Origin: an uncultured Bacteroidales bacterium | Lineage (GTDB): Bacteria > Bacteroidota > Bacteroidia > Bacteroidales > UBA932 | Direction of reading: 5' to 3' | DNA length: 64,000 bases | Assembly (NCBI GenBank): GCA_945870315.1 | Contig: CAMBRR010000002.1 | Location: forward strand, 32,909 to 96,908 | Part shown: positions 35,552 to 43,777 of the stretch, piece by piece | Layout of the letters: every line of letters starts with the position of its first letter | Numbering within the stretch: the first letter of the stretch is position 1 | Program-made: the position numbers and the translations under genes | Notes under the pieces: model-generated | The model's database searches: none | Told to the model about the DNA's origin: nothing | Seen by the model: the letters and a program-made list of their open reading frames with translations, nothing else

Positions 35552-38398
35552 TCATTTGATTGCATCACACTCAATGGACTCGAAGAAAACAAGACCTTCG
35601 GTTATTGAAATCTTGATTTCGGATGCCTTCACCGCGTCAAATTCATATTCATAAGTTCCTGATTTTATCTGTGAAGAGAAGACAGGTTTGAACTGTCCTC
35701 CGCCATCAGTAACCGAAATTTCGAATGATGAACCTGGCTGTACACGACTCCATCCAATTTTCAATTTTGAGATTTGCTCGCCTTCCTTGACTGCAAAAAT
35801 CAGGTCCTCGCCCTTCTTGTATTTGAAAGGGAAACGGAGAGAAGACAAATTGCTCAGGTCGTATCTCATATTTTCAGGCAGACTGCCATCCGGATTTGTA
35901 ACCACGAGAGTCGAGACAAGCCTATGGTCCTTCGACGAAGCAGCAGCAATAATCTCAAATTCACCTGGTTCTACGACCTTTTTGAAATCCTTGTCCAGCA
36001 AACTAAGATGTTTGTCTGCATCAAGATGGAAGGAAAGAGTTTTGCTTTCTCCTGGTTTCAAGCTGACCCTTTCAAAGCCACGCAGCTGGAGTTCATATAC
36101 GGTTATGGAACTGATTTTGTCCCGCACATAAAGCTGGACGACCTCATCGCCTTCCCTGCTTCCTGTATTGGTTACGGTAAAACTCACATCAACTTTCCCA
36201 TCAGGGAGAATGCTTGACGAAGAAAGCTTCAAGTCAGAGTATTCGAAAGTAGTATAACTGAGACCATATCCGAAATCATAAAGAGCTGAGTTGACACGGC
36301 TTTGGTTTCCTTTCAATCCAGGAGTGACTCCTCCATCAACCTGTGAAGATGGTTTGTATGGGAAGTTGAACGGAATCTGTCCGACAGTTTTCGGGAATGT
36401 CACCGTGAGTTTTCCGCCAGGATTGTAGTCTCCGCACAGGACTTCAGCCACAGCACGGCCTCCTTGTGAACCTGGATACCAGGCCTCGATTATCGCATCT
36501 GCATATTTGTCAGCCCAATTGATGGAAAGAGGGCGACCATTGATCAGAACTACTATCATCGGTTTCCCTGTGGCGTGGACAGCTTCGAGCAATTTCTGCT
36601 GATGTCCCGGAAGGTCCAGACTAGAACGACTCTTATTTTCGCCACAGGTCCGGATTCCACCTCCTACGACAACAATGGCAACATCACTCTTTGCAGCTAG
36701 TTCAACTGCACGGCTCATCATCCTGTATTCATCTTCAGTCATAGCGACCGGCATTATTTCTGATTCCGGCCAGGACTCATCAACAAGTTCGCATCCTTTT
36801 TCATAAGCGACCTCTACAGACGGTTCCAGTCTATCTTTCAGGCCTTTGAGCACGGATGTAACCTCCACTCCACAAGGGCCATAATGTGTCAGTGCAAAGG
36901 AAGTCTCATCAGCATTCGGTCCTATCACTGCAACCTTCTTGAGGTTTTCAACATTCAACGGGAGACATTTACCATCAGAAGAGAACGGAGTTGAGCTGTT
37001 TGCATTCTTCAAAAGTACGATTGACTCCCTGGATGCCTTGAGAGCCACTTCGTTATGCTCAGAACTATTGACCTCTGCATCAGCTGTGGCATAATCTCTT
37101 TGATAAGGATCATCGAAAAGTCCTACGATGAATTTAACTCTGAGAATATCCCTTACTCTTTCATCTATCACAGAAATCGGAATCGCACCTTCATTCACGA
37201 GTTCCCGAAGCGGGAGGACATAACTATCCGGACTACGGAATGTGCACCTGACATTCAAGCCAGCCATAACAGACTGATAGACAGACTCCTTCATATTTTT
37301 GGAAACGTGATGCTTAGAGTGCAGATACTCCACGGCATCCGAATCCGACACTACATAACCCTTGAATCCGAAATCATTGCGGAGTCTGTCTGTCAACCAG
37401 TACGAACTACCTTGAACCGGGGATCCGTCATAATCGTTATATGAACTCATCACACCCAGAAGACCTCCTCTAGATATAACTTCACGCCACGGATATACGT
37501 GAATATTCTCGACTTCGTGAGGAGACATCTGAGGATCTGTCCTTGCCATTCCCTCCCGAGCTCCCTTGTTGTTGGAGTAGGCGATGAAATGTTTGCCGGT
37601 TGCAGCAACCTGGTGATCTGTCTGAAGTCCCAAGGCCATATTCACTCCCAATTCAGCCACGAGGAAAGGAGATTCTCCATATACTTCCTCATATCGTCCC
37701 CAACGCTGGTCCCTTCCCACATCCAGGATAGGAGCATAGACATTTGTATATCCTAGAAGACGCCCCTCACGTCCGGTAATATATCCTATCTGACGGACAA
37801 GTTCCTTGTCCCAGGTGTGACCGATGCCCAATTGCGTAGGAAAATTTGTTGCCACCAGGGCTTCCACACCACGTATTCCCTCATTGGTAAAGTCAACAGG
37901 GATTCCAAGACGGGTTCCCTCTACGAAGAATCTCTGTACCTGATTCAGCGCCCAGGCGTGTCTGGAAGCAGGGAAACAATTTTCATTTTCTCCTGTTGGC
38001 AGGCCCCAACCGTAGAAACCATTCAGATGTTCATCGATAGCACCTATTCCGTCCTTCCATAATTGCTGTTTCCATTGCTCGGTAGGAAGATCATCCCTCA
38101 GGACTCTGCGGTAACCATAAAGAGTGACCATCTGGCAGGTTTTCTCGTCAACAGTCATCTGCGAAAGCAAGTCCTCGATTCTTGCGTCCAGGTCAGCCGT
38201 CGGGTCTTCATATATATCCTTCACCCCGTTCTTATTGAAGTCAATCCATCCTTTCTTGTACATTTTGTTGGAAGGAAGGGTGAATTTCTTCACCTGTTCA
38301 CCAGCTTTCGGCATTTTTTCTGGCACATAGTCAACAGTGGCGCCAAGAGAGAAGGCGCTGCCCAACATTATCACGGAAGTCAATATAGCCCTATTCAT
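35552..38398 (-). CDS. GH3 beta-glycosidase with extra C-terminal domain
   Basis: A 948-residue retaining exo-acting glycosidase, exported by a signal peptide ending near SLGA. The GH3 N-terminal barrel has KHFIAYSNNKG at about 269 and the nucleophile Asp352 in GYVVSDSDAVEYL. The second alpha/beta domain, with AIVVVGGGIRTCGEN, and the fibronectin-III-like domain, with GDEVVQLYVRD, follow. About 120 further residues at the C-terminus (from LPENMRYDLSNL on) form an additional beta-rich domain not found in compact GH3 enzymes. Beta-glucosidase or beta-xylosidase activity is possible. It lies 7 bp before beta-helix copy B and 30 bp after uxuA in the same leftward operon. Confidence 0.9.
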   Translation of the reverse strand: MNRAILTSVIMLGSAFSLGATVDYVPEKMPKAGEQVKKFTLPSNKMYKKGWIDFNKNGVKDIYEDPTADLDARIEDLLSQMTVDEKTCQMVTLYGYRRVLRDDLPTEQWKQQLWKDGIGAIDEHLNGFYGWGLPTGENENCFPASRHAWALNQVQRFFVEGTRLGIPVDFTNEGIRGVEALVATNFPTQLGIGHTWDKELVRQIGYITGREGRLLGYTNVYAPILDVGRDQRWGRYEEVYGESPFLVAELGVNMALGLQTDHQVAATGKHFIAYSNNKGAREGMARTDPQMSPHEVENIHVYPWREVISRGGLLGVMSSYNDYDGSPVQGSSYWLTDRLRNDFGFKGYVVSDSDAVEYLHSKHHVSKNMKESVYQSVMAGLNVRCTFRSPDSYVLPLRELVNEGAIPISVIDERVRDILRVKFIVGLFDDPYQRDYATADAEVNSSEHNEVALKASRESIVLLKNANSSTPFSSDGKCLPLNVENLKKVAVIGPNADETSFALTHYGPCGVEVTSVLKGLKDRLEPSVEVAYEKGCELVDESWPESEIMPVAMTEDEYRMMSRAVELAAKSDVAIVVVGGGIRTCGENKSRSSLDLPGHQQKLLEAVHATGKPMIVVLINGRPLSINWADKYADAIIEAWYPGSQGGRAVAEVLCGDYNPGGKLTVTFPKTVGQIPFNFPYKPSSQVDGGVTPGLKGNQSRVNSALYDFGYGLSYTTFEYSDLKLSSSSILPDGKVDVSFTVTNTGSREGDEVVQLYVRDKISSITVYELQLRGFERVSLKPGESKTLSFHLDADKHLSLLDKDFKKVVEPGEFEIIAAASSKDHRLVSTLVVTNPDGSLPENMRYDLSNLSSLRFPFKYKKGEDLIFAVKEGEQISKLKIGWSRVQPGSSFEISVTDGGGQFKPVFSSQIKSGTYEYEFDAVKASEIKISITEGLVFFESIECDAIK

Positions 38399-38428
38399 AT
38401 TAAATTGGTTATCAGTTATATATCTCTT

Positions 38429-39601
38429 CTACACTCCCATTCCGCCGATGATGCCGGCCTGAATTCCGCGCAGTTCAGCAAGGGAACGGAGACGACCGTA
38501 GCAGGAGTAGCCTGGGTTGGATTTGCGGGTTAGGTCATCGCACATCTGGTGACCGTGATCCGGACGAAGAGGCAGACGAACCTTGCGACGCTGTTCCACC
38601 TCAAGGACGGCCTTCATCATCTCATAGACATCCACATCACCCTCCAGAAGGTTGGCTTCATAGAAATTGCCCTCTGCATCGCGTTTGGTGCTGCGAAGAT
38701 GCACAAAGCCTACGCGGTCGCCGAATTCCCGCATCATTGCAGGGCAATCATTGTCTCCCCTCACTCCAAACGAGCCGGTACACAGACAGAGCCCGTTGGA
38801 AGGATTCGGAACGGAAGCTACCAACTTGCGAAAATCCTCAGCGGTGGAAAGGATGCGAGGCAGCCCGAGAATCGGATAAGGAGGGTCATCAGGGTGGATG
38901 ACCATTTCTGTGCCACATTCATCAGCAACAGGACATATCTGCTGCAGGAAGAAAACCAAGTTGGAGCGAAGTTGCTCTGCATCAATACCGTCATATCGGG
39001 AAAGTGCCTGGCGGAACTGCTCCAGGGTAAAGCTTTCCTCACTGCCTGGAAGACCAGCTATCATATTGCGGGTAATCAGATTGACCTCCTCAGGAGTCAT
39101 AGCCTCGTATCTCGCCCTGGCCTTGGCGATATCCTCCTCTGAATATTCCTGCATCGCTGCCGGCCTCTTGAGAATGAACAGGTCAAAGGCTAAGAAAGCT
39201 GCCCTTTCAAACCGCAATGCACGGCTTCCATCCGGCATTTCATAAGCCAGATCGGTCCTTGTCCAGTCAAGCACAGGCATAAAATTGTAGGTAATGCAGT
39301 GAATACCGCACTCGGCAAGATTGCGGATGGTCTGTTTGTAATTGTCTATATATCTGAGATATTCACCTTCGCGGGTTTTTATGTGCTCATGAACAGGCAC
39401 ACTCTCCACGACACTCCACACCATACCCTTTTCAGCCACCATATTCTGCCGGGCACGAATTTCCTCCACCGGCCATACCTCTCCGTTAGGAATATGATGC
39501 AGGGCGTGAACGATATCCGTCACACCGGCCTGTTTTATATTGTCGAGGCTCACCGGGTCGTTCGGCCCGTACCACCTCCAGCTTTCTTTCATCAAATACA
39601 T
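38429..39601 (-). CDS. uxuA: Mannonate dehydratase UxuA
   Basis: Cytoplasmic enzyme converting D-mannonate to 2-keto-3-deoxygluconate in glucuronate catabolism. The 390-residue sequence carries the family text [12 protein letters not shown] at the start, [41 protein letters not shown], and [12 protein letters not shown] near the C-terminus; the histidines, cysteine and aspartates there form the metal site. The first ATG is used, with a second at codon 4 possible. It follows the SDR oxidoreductase gene by 5 bp and precedes GH3, so sugar acids released by the surface glycosidases can be consumed by the same operon. The kinase and aldolase steps are not in the window. Confidence 0.96.
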   Translation of the reverse strand: MYLMKESWRWYGPNDPVSLDNIKQAGVTDIVHALHHIPNGEVWPVEEIRARQNMVAEKGMVWSVVESVPVHEHIKTREGEYLRYIDNYKQTIRNLAECGIHCITYNFMPVLDWTRTDLAYEMPDGSRALRFERAAFLAFDLFILKRPAAMQEYSEEDIAKARARYEAMTPEEVNLITRNMIAGLPGSEESFTLEQFRQALSRYDGIDAEQLRSNLVFFLQQICPVADECGTEMVIHPDDPPYPILGLPRILSTAEDFRKLVASVPNPSNGLCLCTGSFGVRGDNDCPAMMREFGDRVGFVHLRSTKRDAEGNFYEANLLEGDVDVYEMMKAVLEVEQRRKVRLPLRPDHGHQMCDDLTRKSNPGYSCYGRLRSLAELRGIQAGIIGGMGV

Positions 39602-39606
39602 AACTA

Positions 39607-40431
39607 CTATATTGAAAATGAATCAAATCCTCCATCAACTATGGCGACGGTGCCAGTCACGGCAGCCGAAGCGTCGCTGGCCAAATAATGCAATGTGCCG
39701 AACAGTTCTTCAGGTTCGAGAAAACGATCGAAAGGGGTGTGGCCGAGTATGGCACGCGAACGGTCAGTCAGGCTCCCGTCCGGATTGGTCAGAAGCGTGC
39801 GGTTCTGGTCGGTCAGAAGGAATCCAGGAGCTATTGCATTGACTCTCAAGCCCTCACCGAACTTGATAGCCAGTTCCGAACTGAGATATTTAGTCCAGTT
39901 GTTGATCGCTGCCTTGGCAACTCCATAGCCTGCAACCCTCGTAAGAGGACGGAAAGACGACATACTCGAAAAATTGATGATCGAACCTTTGCCCTGCTGC
40001 ACCATAGCCTTTGCAAAAACTGTGGTAGGCAAGATGGTACCGAAAAGATTCAGCTCTGTAACCTTCCTTACTGCATCGATGTCCAGGTCAAAAATAGTCT
40101 TGTCTGGCGGAACCGTAGCCGCAGGCATATTGCCACCTGCCGCATTCAGAAGGACGTCAATCCTCCCGTATTTTTCCATAATCTGGTCGTAATTTTTCTC
40201 AAGCGAGGCTCTGTCAAGCACATCTGTCGGGAAATAACAAGCTTCACCTCCGTCAGCCTTGATTTCATCAACCAAAGTCCCGGCAAGTTCAGCTGACCTT
40301 TCACGGCTCAGAAGAACGACCTTGGCTCCCTGTGCTGCAAAATACTTTACGATGGAACGTCCGAGGACTCCGCACGCTCCCGTCATAACGACAACTCTGT
40401 CAGTAAGATCAAACAAATTTCCTTTATTCAT
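39607..40431 (-). CDS. SDR-family D-mannonate oxidoreductase (UxuB-like)
   Basis: A 274-residue short-chain dehydrogenase/reductase that probably interconverts D-fructuronate and D-mannonate, the step before UxuA. Visible are the nucleotide-binding motif TGACGVLG near residue 17, NAAGGN near 95, the catalytic Ser in INFSSMSSF and the YGVAK active-site motif near 175, and the C-terminal [13 protein letters not shown]. It belongs to the SDR type found beside uxuA in many Bacteroidetes and Firmicutes, not the E. coli long-chain UxuB type. It is the promoter-proximal gene of the leftward locus. A gluconate 5-dehydrogenase-like role is a weaker alternative; position next to uxuA favours mannonate. 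Confidence 0.85.
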   Translation of the reverse strand: MNKGNLFDLTDRVVVMTGACGVLGRSIVKYFAAQGAKVVLLSRERSAELAGTLVDEIKADGGEACYFPTDVLDRASLEKNYDQIMEKYGRIDVLLNAAGGNMPAATVPPDKTIFDLDIDAVRKVTELNLFGTILPTTVFAKAMVQQGKGSIINFSSMSSFRPLTRVAGYGVAKAAINNWTKYLSSELAIKFGEGLRVNAIAPGFLLTDQNRTLLTNPDGSLTDRSRAILGHTPFDRFLEPEELFGTLHYLASDASAAVTGTVAIVDGGFDSFSI

Positions 40432-40448
40432 AAACTTTTTTCATCAAC

Positions 40449-40462
40449 TGTGTTCGTACACA
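40449..40462. promoter_or_regulatory. Candidate LacI-family operator at the PUL transcription start
   Basis: TGTGTTCGTACACA is a 14-bp palindrome with 12 symmetric positions and a central CG, the shape typical of LacI-family operators. Flanking AA and TT extend the symmetry after one skipped base. It starts 9 bp downstream of the -7 element of the leftward promoter, so a bound repressor would sit over the transcription start. Confidence 0.5.
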
Positions 40463-40470
40463 TTTTTTCA

Positions 40471-40500
40471 CAAAAATATAAATAAATATTGAATTGTCAA
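40471..40500 (-). promoter_or_regulatory. Promoter of the leftward uxu/SusCD operon
   Basis: On the minus strand, TTG at 40500-40498 and TATTTTTG at 40478-40471 are 19 bp apart, matching both Bacteroidetes promoter elements. It reads toward the SDR oxidoreductase gene, 40 bp away. The consensus-like -33 suggests repression rather than activation is the main control. Confidence 0.65.
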
Positions 40501-40520
40501 TATATTTTGCAATATTTGCA
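40489..40520 (+). promoter_or_regulatory. Candidate lacI promoter overlapping a palindrome
   Basis: TTG at 40489-40491 and AATATTTG at 40511-40518 (one mismatch to TAnnTTTG) are 19 bp apart and read toward the regulator gene. The -7 lies inside the palindrome TGCAA-TAT-TTGCA at 40508-40520, which could be an autoregulatory site. AT-richness lowers confidence. Confidence 0.4.
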
Positions 40521-40548
40521 CAAACACAGGATACACATTTCCACACCT

Positions 40549-41616
40549 ATGGCAAAACAAATAAAGATAAAAGACATCGCCAGAATGGCGGGGGTTTCAG
40601 CAGGTACGGTTGACAGGATTCTTCACAACAGAGGAAATGTATCGGCATCTAGCAGGGCTGCCGTTGAAAAAGTCCTTGCTGAGGTTGACTATAAATACAA
40701 CATTCACGCTTCCGCCATATCTCTCAGGAAAGAATACAAAATCGACATTGTCATCCCGACTGCACTGGGAGGGGAATACTGGGGAGCCGTCCAGAACGGG
40801 TTCGAGCACGCGCTCCACGAATATCGGGACATCAGTATAGACTGTCGGTTTCACTATTACAATCAGTTTGACGTCTATTCCTGCCGGAGTGCATATTCCG
40901 AATTGAAAGGCAGCGAACCAGATGCGGTTATCATAGGTCCGACATTCGTTGAGGAAACTATAGTCTTGTGCAGGGGGCTCGAAGAAAAGAATATTCCATA
41001 TATATTCGTGGATTCCAGAATCGAAGGGACCAGCCCTCTTACCACATACACCACCGACCAATATGCCTGTGGGTGCATCCTCGGACGGCTTCTTGGAAGT
41101 CTGACTCCGAAAGAAAGCGGGATTGCCATATTTGGAGCAAAACGTATAGGCAACAGGAAAGCCAACAACTCTTTGGAACGGAAGAAGGGGTTTCTCGACT
41201 ATTTCTCTTCATCTGGGGATAAAAGGAGCGTGAAGGAGGCCTCATATTCAGTTCTTAACCCTGATGACAACGAAGAGGAGGTAATGACTTTCCTGAAGGA
41301 AAATCCGGATATCAAAGGAATTGCAGTGCTCAATTCCAGGGGTTATATTATTGCAGACCTGCTGAAAGCCAAAGGGATACGAAATATCATCGTTGTATCG
41401 TTCGACTTGACCGGGAACAACCGCAGATGCCTCGAAGACGGGAGCATATCCGCCCTGCTTTGCCAAAGGCCCGAACTACAAGGTTTCAACGCAATCAAAT
41501 CCACCATCAACCATCTTCTTTACAAGCAGGACGAGCCCCAGGTCAACCACCTGATGCCAATCGACATCCTTATGAAAGAAAATCTTCCTTTCTACCGCGA
41601 ACTGTTTGAAATCTAA
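40549..41616 (+). CDS. LacI-family transcriptional regulator of the uronate PUL
   Basis: A 355-residue repressor-type regulator. The start at 40549 gives MAKQIKIKDIARMAGVSAG, placing the LacI helix-turn-helix at residues 5-25 with TVDRILHNRGNV following; an ATG 60 bp upstream would only add residues overlapping the promoter. The rest is a periplasmic-binding-protein-like sensor domain (IDIVIPTALGGEYWGAVQNGF, then VIIGPTFVEE and IVVSFDLTGNN) that would bind a small sugar or sugar acid. It is divergent from the uxu/SusCD operon and shares a 117-bp control region with it, so a uronate-pathway intermediate is the likely inducer. Most polysaccharide loci use hybrid two-component or ECF regulators, which makes this arrangement less usual. 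Confidence 0.88.
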   Translation: MAKQIKIKDIARMAGVSAGTVDRILHNRGNVSASSRAAVEKVLAEVDYKYNIHASAISLRKEYKIDIVIPTALGGEYWGAVQNGFEHALHEYRDISIDCRFHYYNQFDVYSCRSAYSELKGSEPDAVIIGPTFVEETIVLCRGLEEKNIPYIFVDSRIEGTSPLTTYTTDQYACGCILGRLLGSLTPKESGIAIFGAKRIGNRKANNSLERKKGFLDYFSSSGDKRSVKEASYSVLNPDDNEEEVMTFLKENPDIKGIAVLNSRGYIIADLLKAKGIRNIIVVSFDLTGNNRRCLEDGSISALLCQRPELQGFNAIKSTINHLLYKQDEPQVNHLMPIDILMKENLPFYRELFEI

Positions 41617-41668
41617 AGCCTTCCGGTAAGTAATCCTCAAATATTACTAAATTCTGATTAACACAAGT

Positions 41669-41814
41669 CGAAAATCACCTGCCATAGGAGGATGCCACTC
41701 AGGCCGCTTTGATGGGGGTGACTATGGCAGGTTCGGCCAAAATGTCCTCACCTGCCATAGGAAGGCAGCCTCTCAGAAACATGTAGGGCACATTGCCATG
41801 GCAGGTGATTTTCG
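41669..41814. repeat. 146-bp block of four alternating inverted repeats
   Basis: The block begins and ends with a perfect 17-bp inverted repeat (41669-41685 and 41798-41814). Inside are two more copies of the 11-bp core: ACCTGCCATAG at 41677-41687 and 41750-41760, and its reverse complement CTATGGCAGGT at 41722-41732; the fourth, slightly varied, is in the right arm. Orientations alternate forward, reverse, forward, reverse, so an RNA copy could fold in two mutually exclusive ways. The two forward copies extend to 15 identical bases. No gene lies in it. It may be a small non-autonomous repeat element, a recombination site or a structured RNA. Confidence 0.85.
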
Positions 41815-41844
41815 GGTTCAAGCAATGAAGACAAAAAAGAGTAT

Positions 41845-41873
41845 TTTCTTATGCAAGATTTACGTATAACCGG
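41845..41873 (+). repeat. Left 29-bp direct repeat flanking the ImmA/PIN module
   Basis: This 29-bp sequence contains ATGCAAGATTTACGTATAAC and ends CCGG. It recurs at 43736-43764 with 27 of 29 bases identical. The copies bracket the XRE-ImmA/IrrE and PIN genes. Such repeats are expected from recombination or insertion of a cassette. Confidence 0.85.
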
Positions 41874-41876
41874 AAA

Positions 41877-41984
41877 ATGAACAAAGCAATCATCATCTTC
41901 AGCGTGACGGCGCTCTGCATCTTCGGGCAGGGTTGCCCGCAAGTTCACCCTTTACATCCGCCAGAACTACCTACGATAAAATGA
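41877..41984 (+). pseudogene. Possible 5' gene fragment (35 codons)
   Basis: An ATG directly after the left direct repeat opens a 35-codon frame, MNKAIIIFSVTALCIFGQGC then PQVHPLHPPELPTIK and a stop. The start looks like a signal peptide, while the rest has no fold. It may be the leftover 5' end of an exported protein gene cut by insertion of the adjacent module. It could also be a chance frame. Confidence 0.35.
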
Positions 41985-42027
41985 TGTAATTATTTCCGAT
42001 AATTGGTTTACATTTGATTAATTTTTG

Positions 42028-42035
42028 TAATTTTG
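42028..42035 (+). promoter_or_regulatory. Candidate -7 element for the XRE-ImmA/PIN operon
   Basis: TAATTTTG fits TAnnTTTG and lies 25 bp before the start codon. A TTG at 42003-42005 is 22 bp upstream, slightly longer than the usual spacing. It puts the module under its own promoter. Confidence 0.5.
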
Positions 42036-42060
42036 CAAACCGGAATACAAATCCCAAAAG

Positions 42061-43113
42061 ATGGAACTTAAAGATATATTCAAATTAAGATTAAAGAGCG
42101 CCCGTGAAATGAATGGGCTTTCAATGGCTGCCTTAGCAGCAAAGATGGATGGCATCGTATCTCCTCAGGCTGTGTACAAGTATGAGGCAGGTAAGATGTT
42201 ACCCAACAGCACCGTGCTTAATGCTTTGTGTGATGTGCTGGGTGTTGATCCTGATTATTTTTTCAAACCGGTCACTGTCGCTTTGCAAGGTATTTCGTTT
42301 CGCAAAAAAGCAAAAATGACTGAGACTGAAAAGAAAATGATTATCGGGAAAATCAAGGATGGTATTGAGAGATACTACGAAATTGAAGATTTGTGTGGCA
42401 TTTCACGCAGTTTTTCAATGAACTTTCACGATACGGTTGTATCGGATGAAGACACTGTATATAAACTTGCAGAGCGTCTTCGCAGGGAATGGAACCTTGG
42501 TTCAAGCGGCATCAGCAATGTGATCGGTCTTCTTGAGGAACACGGCATATTGGTGGTGGAGACTGAGGCCTCTGAAGATTTTGATGGATTGAGTGGTAGC
42601 GCAGACGGAAGCCCGGTAATTGTTCTGAATAAGAACTTCACCCCTGAGAGAAAAAGGTTTACTGCTCTTCACGAATTGGGGCATATTCTTATGAAATTCT
42701 CGGATAACCTTACTCAAAAGAAAATTGAATCTTTGTGCCATCTGTTCGCCAATGAGGTATTGATTCCAAGAAACACCTTCAAAGATGCAGTTGGTGATAT
42801 ATCAAGCAAGCCGATTCATATAGATCAGTTTGTAGATCTTCAGATGCTGTACGGTGTGTCAATTGATGCGCTTATGTACAAGGCAATGAAACTTGAAATG
42901 ATACCGCAGAGCCGTTATATCAGATACCGTCAACGCAAGAATAAGGATGCTCGTTTCAAACAGATTATTGATGAATCCCGCATAGGAGACGAGAAGTCAG
43001 ATAGATTTGAAAGTCTTGTTTATAAAGCTTATGCTGGTGATATAATATCTCTTTCCAAGGCAGCCTCTCTTCTTCAGGTTCCGGAAAGTGACATTCGTCA
43101 GGTTTATGTGTAG
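42061..43113 (+). CDS. XRE regulator fused to ImmA/IrrE metallopeptidase (antitoxin-type)
   Basis: A 350-residue two-domain protein. Residues 5-65 are an XRE helix-turn-helix (SMAALAAKMDGIVSPQAVYKYE). Residues about 130-290 are an ImmA/IrrE (COG2856) zinc peptidase with the motif HELGH at 204-208 and a candidate third ligand in the following helix (IESLCHLFANEVLIP). Members of this family regulate mobile elements, or act as antitoxins, by binding operators and cleaving partner proteins. Its gene ends 6 bp before a PIN nuclease gene, an arrangement predicted in comparative surveys to be a toxin-antitoxin system. The module is bracketed by direct repeats, so it was probably acquired as a unit. 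Confidence 0.85.
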   Translation: MELKDIFKLRLKSAREMNGLSMAALAAKMDGIVSPQAVYKYEAGKMLPNSTVLNALCDVLGVDPDYFFKPVTVALQGISFRKKAKMTETEKKMIIGKIKDGIERYYEIEDLCGISRSFSMNFHDTVVSDEDTVYKLAERLRREWNLGSSGISNVIGLLEEHGILVVETEASEDFDGLSGSADGSPVIVLNKNFTPERKRFTALHELGHILMKFSDNLTQKKIESLCHLFANEVLIPRNTFKDAVGDISSKPIHIDQFVDLQMLYGVSIDALMYKAMKLEMIPQSRYIRYRQRKNKDARFKQIIDESRIGDEKSDRFESLVYKAYAGDIISLSKAASLLQVPESDIRQVYV

Positions 43114-43119
43114 TGAGAT

Positions 43120-43638
43120 ATGGGAAAACTTGTTGTCAGTGATACGAACATATTCATCGACCTCATTCACATGGGGTTGCTTAGGGATTTCTTTCTTCTT
43201 CCGTTTGACATAACAACCGTTGATTTTGTCATCAGAGAGTTAAAAAAAGCAGGACAGAAGGAAACTGTTTTGGAATATGAGGCGAGAAGAGAATTGAAAG
43301 TTATTGAGTTTTCTGAAGCTGAAATCGAAGATATTTTCAATCTGAAGCAATCCACTAGGGGAAACGTGTCGTATCAGGATTGTGCGGTATGGTTCTGTGC
43401 CAAGAAAATAAATGCAGCAATATTAACCGGTGATAAGTCTCTGACTATTCGAGCCAAAAATGACAATATTGAAGTACACGGTTTGTTGTATGTTCTGGAC
43501 CAGATAGTCTTGAACAAGATTATCCCGGCATATCTTGCAGCTGACAAATTAGAAGAATTGGCCAAAGAAAACAAAAGGCTCCCTGAGGATATTATTAAAG
43601 ACCTCATTCTCAAGTGGCGAAGTTCAACCTCTAAATAA
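43120..43638 (+). CDS. PIN-domain nuclease, partner of the XRE-ImmA protein
   Basis: A 172-residue PIN-fold protein with the full set of acidic metal ligands: Asp8 (VVSDTNIFID), Glu40 (VIRELKKAG), Asp87 (SYQDCAVW) and Asp105 (LTGDKSL). It resembles the DUF3368/COG2405-like group more than the VapC-like protein at 15779. A C-terminal helical tail of about 40 residues (LAADKLEELAKENKRLPEDI) may bind the partner. Probably an RNA-cleaving toxin held in check by the upstream XRE-ImmA protein. It is unrelated in detail to the other PIN toxin of the window, so the two were acquired independently. Confidence 0.8.
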   Translation: MGKLVVSDTNIFIDLIHMGLLRDFFLLPFDITTVDFVIRELKKAGQKETVLEYEARRELKVIEFSEAEIEDIFNLKQSTRGNVSYQDCAVWFCAKKINAAILTGDKSLTIRAKNDNIEVHGLLYVLDQIVLNKIIPAYLAADKLEELAKENKRLPEDIIKDLILKWRSSTSK

Positions 43639-43665
43639 ATACGAATATGATGTGATTGAACAATA

Positions 43666-43704
43666 GTTCGGGCTTTTTCCGAACGTTGAAAATATTCGTT
43701 CAAC
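43666..43704. other. Two adjacent small hairpins after the PIN gene
   Basis: GTTCGG and CCGAAC (43666-43684) form a 6-bp stem with a 7-base loop, and immediately after it GTTGAA and TTCAAC (43685-43704) form a second. No T-run follows either, so they are not standard intrinsic terminators. They may still slow transcription beyond the module. Confidence 0.45.
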
Positions 43705-43735
43705 CATTACAGCATTATGTAGGAGCATTTTGAGA

Positions 43736-43764
43736 TTTCTGATGCAAGATTTCCGTATAACCGG
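43736..43764 (+). repeat. Right 29-bp direct repeat flanking the ImmA/PIN module
   Basis: Second copy of the 29-bp sequence found at 41845-41873, differing at two positions. It lies 98 bp after the PIN stop codon. The distance between copies, start to start, is 1891 bp. Confidence 0.85.
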
Positions 43765-43777
43765 GATTTATATATGT

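Noticed and set aside
35545-35592. Longer start for beta-helix copy B
   Set aside because: It would overlap the GH3 coding end and place 16 non-signal residues before a good lipoprotein signal peptide.
43666-43704. Hairpins after the PIN gene as an intrinsic terminator
   Set aside because: The stems are only 6 bp and no T-run follows on either strand.
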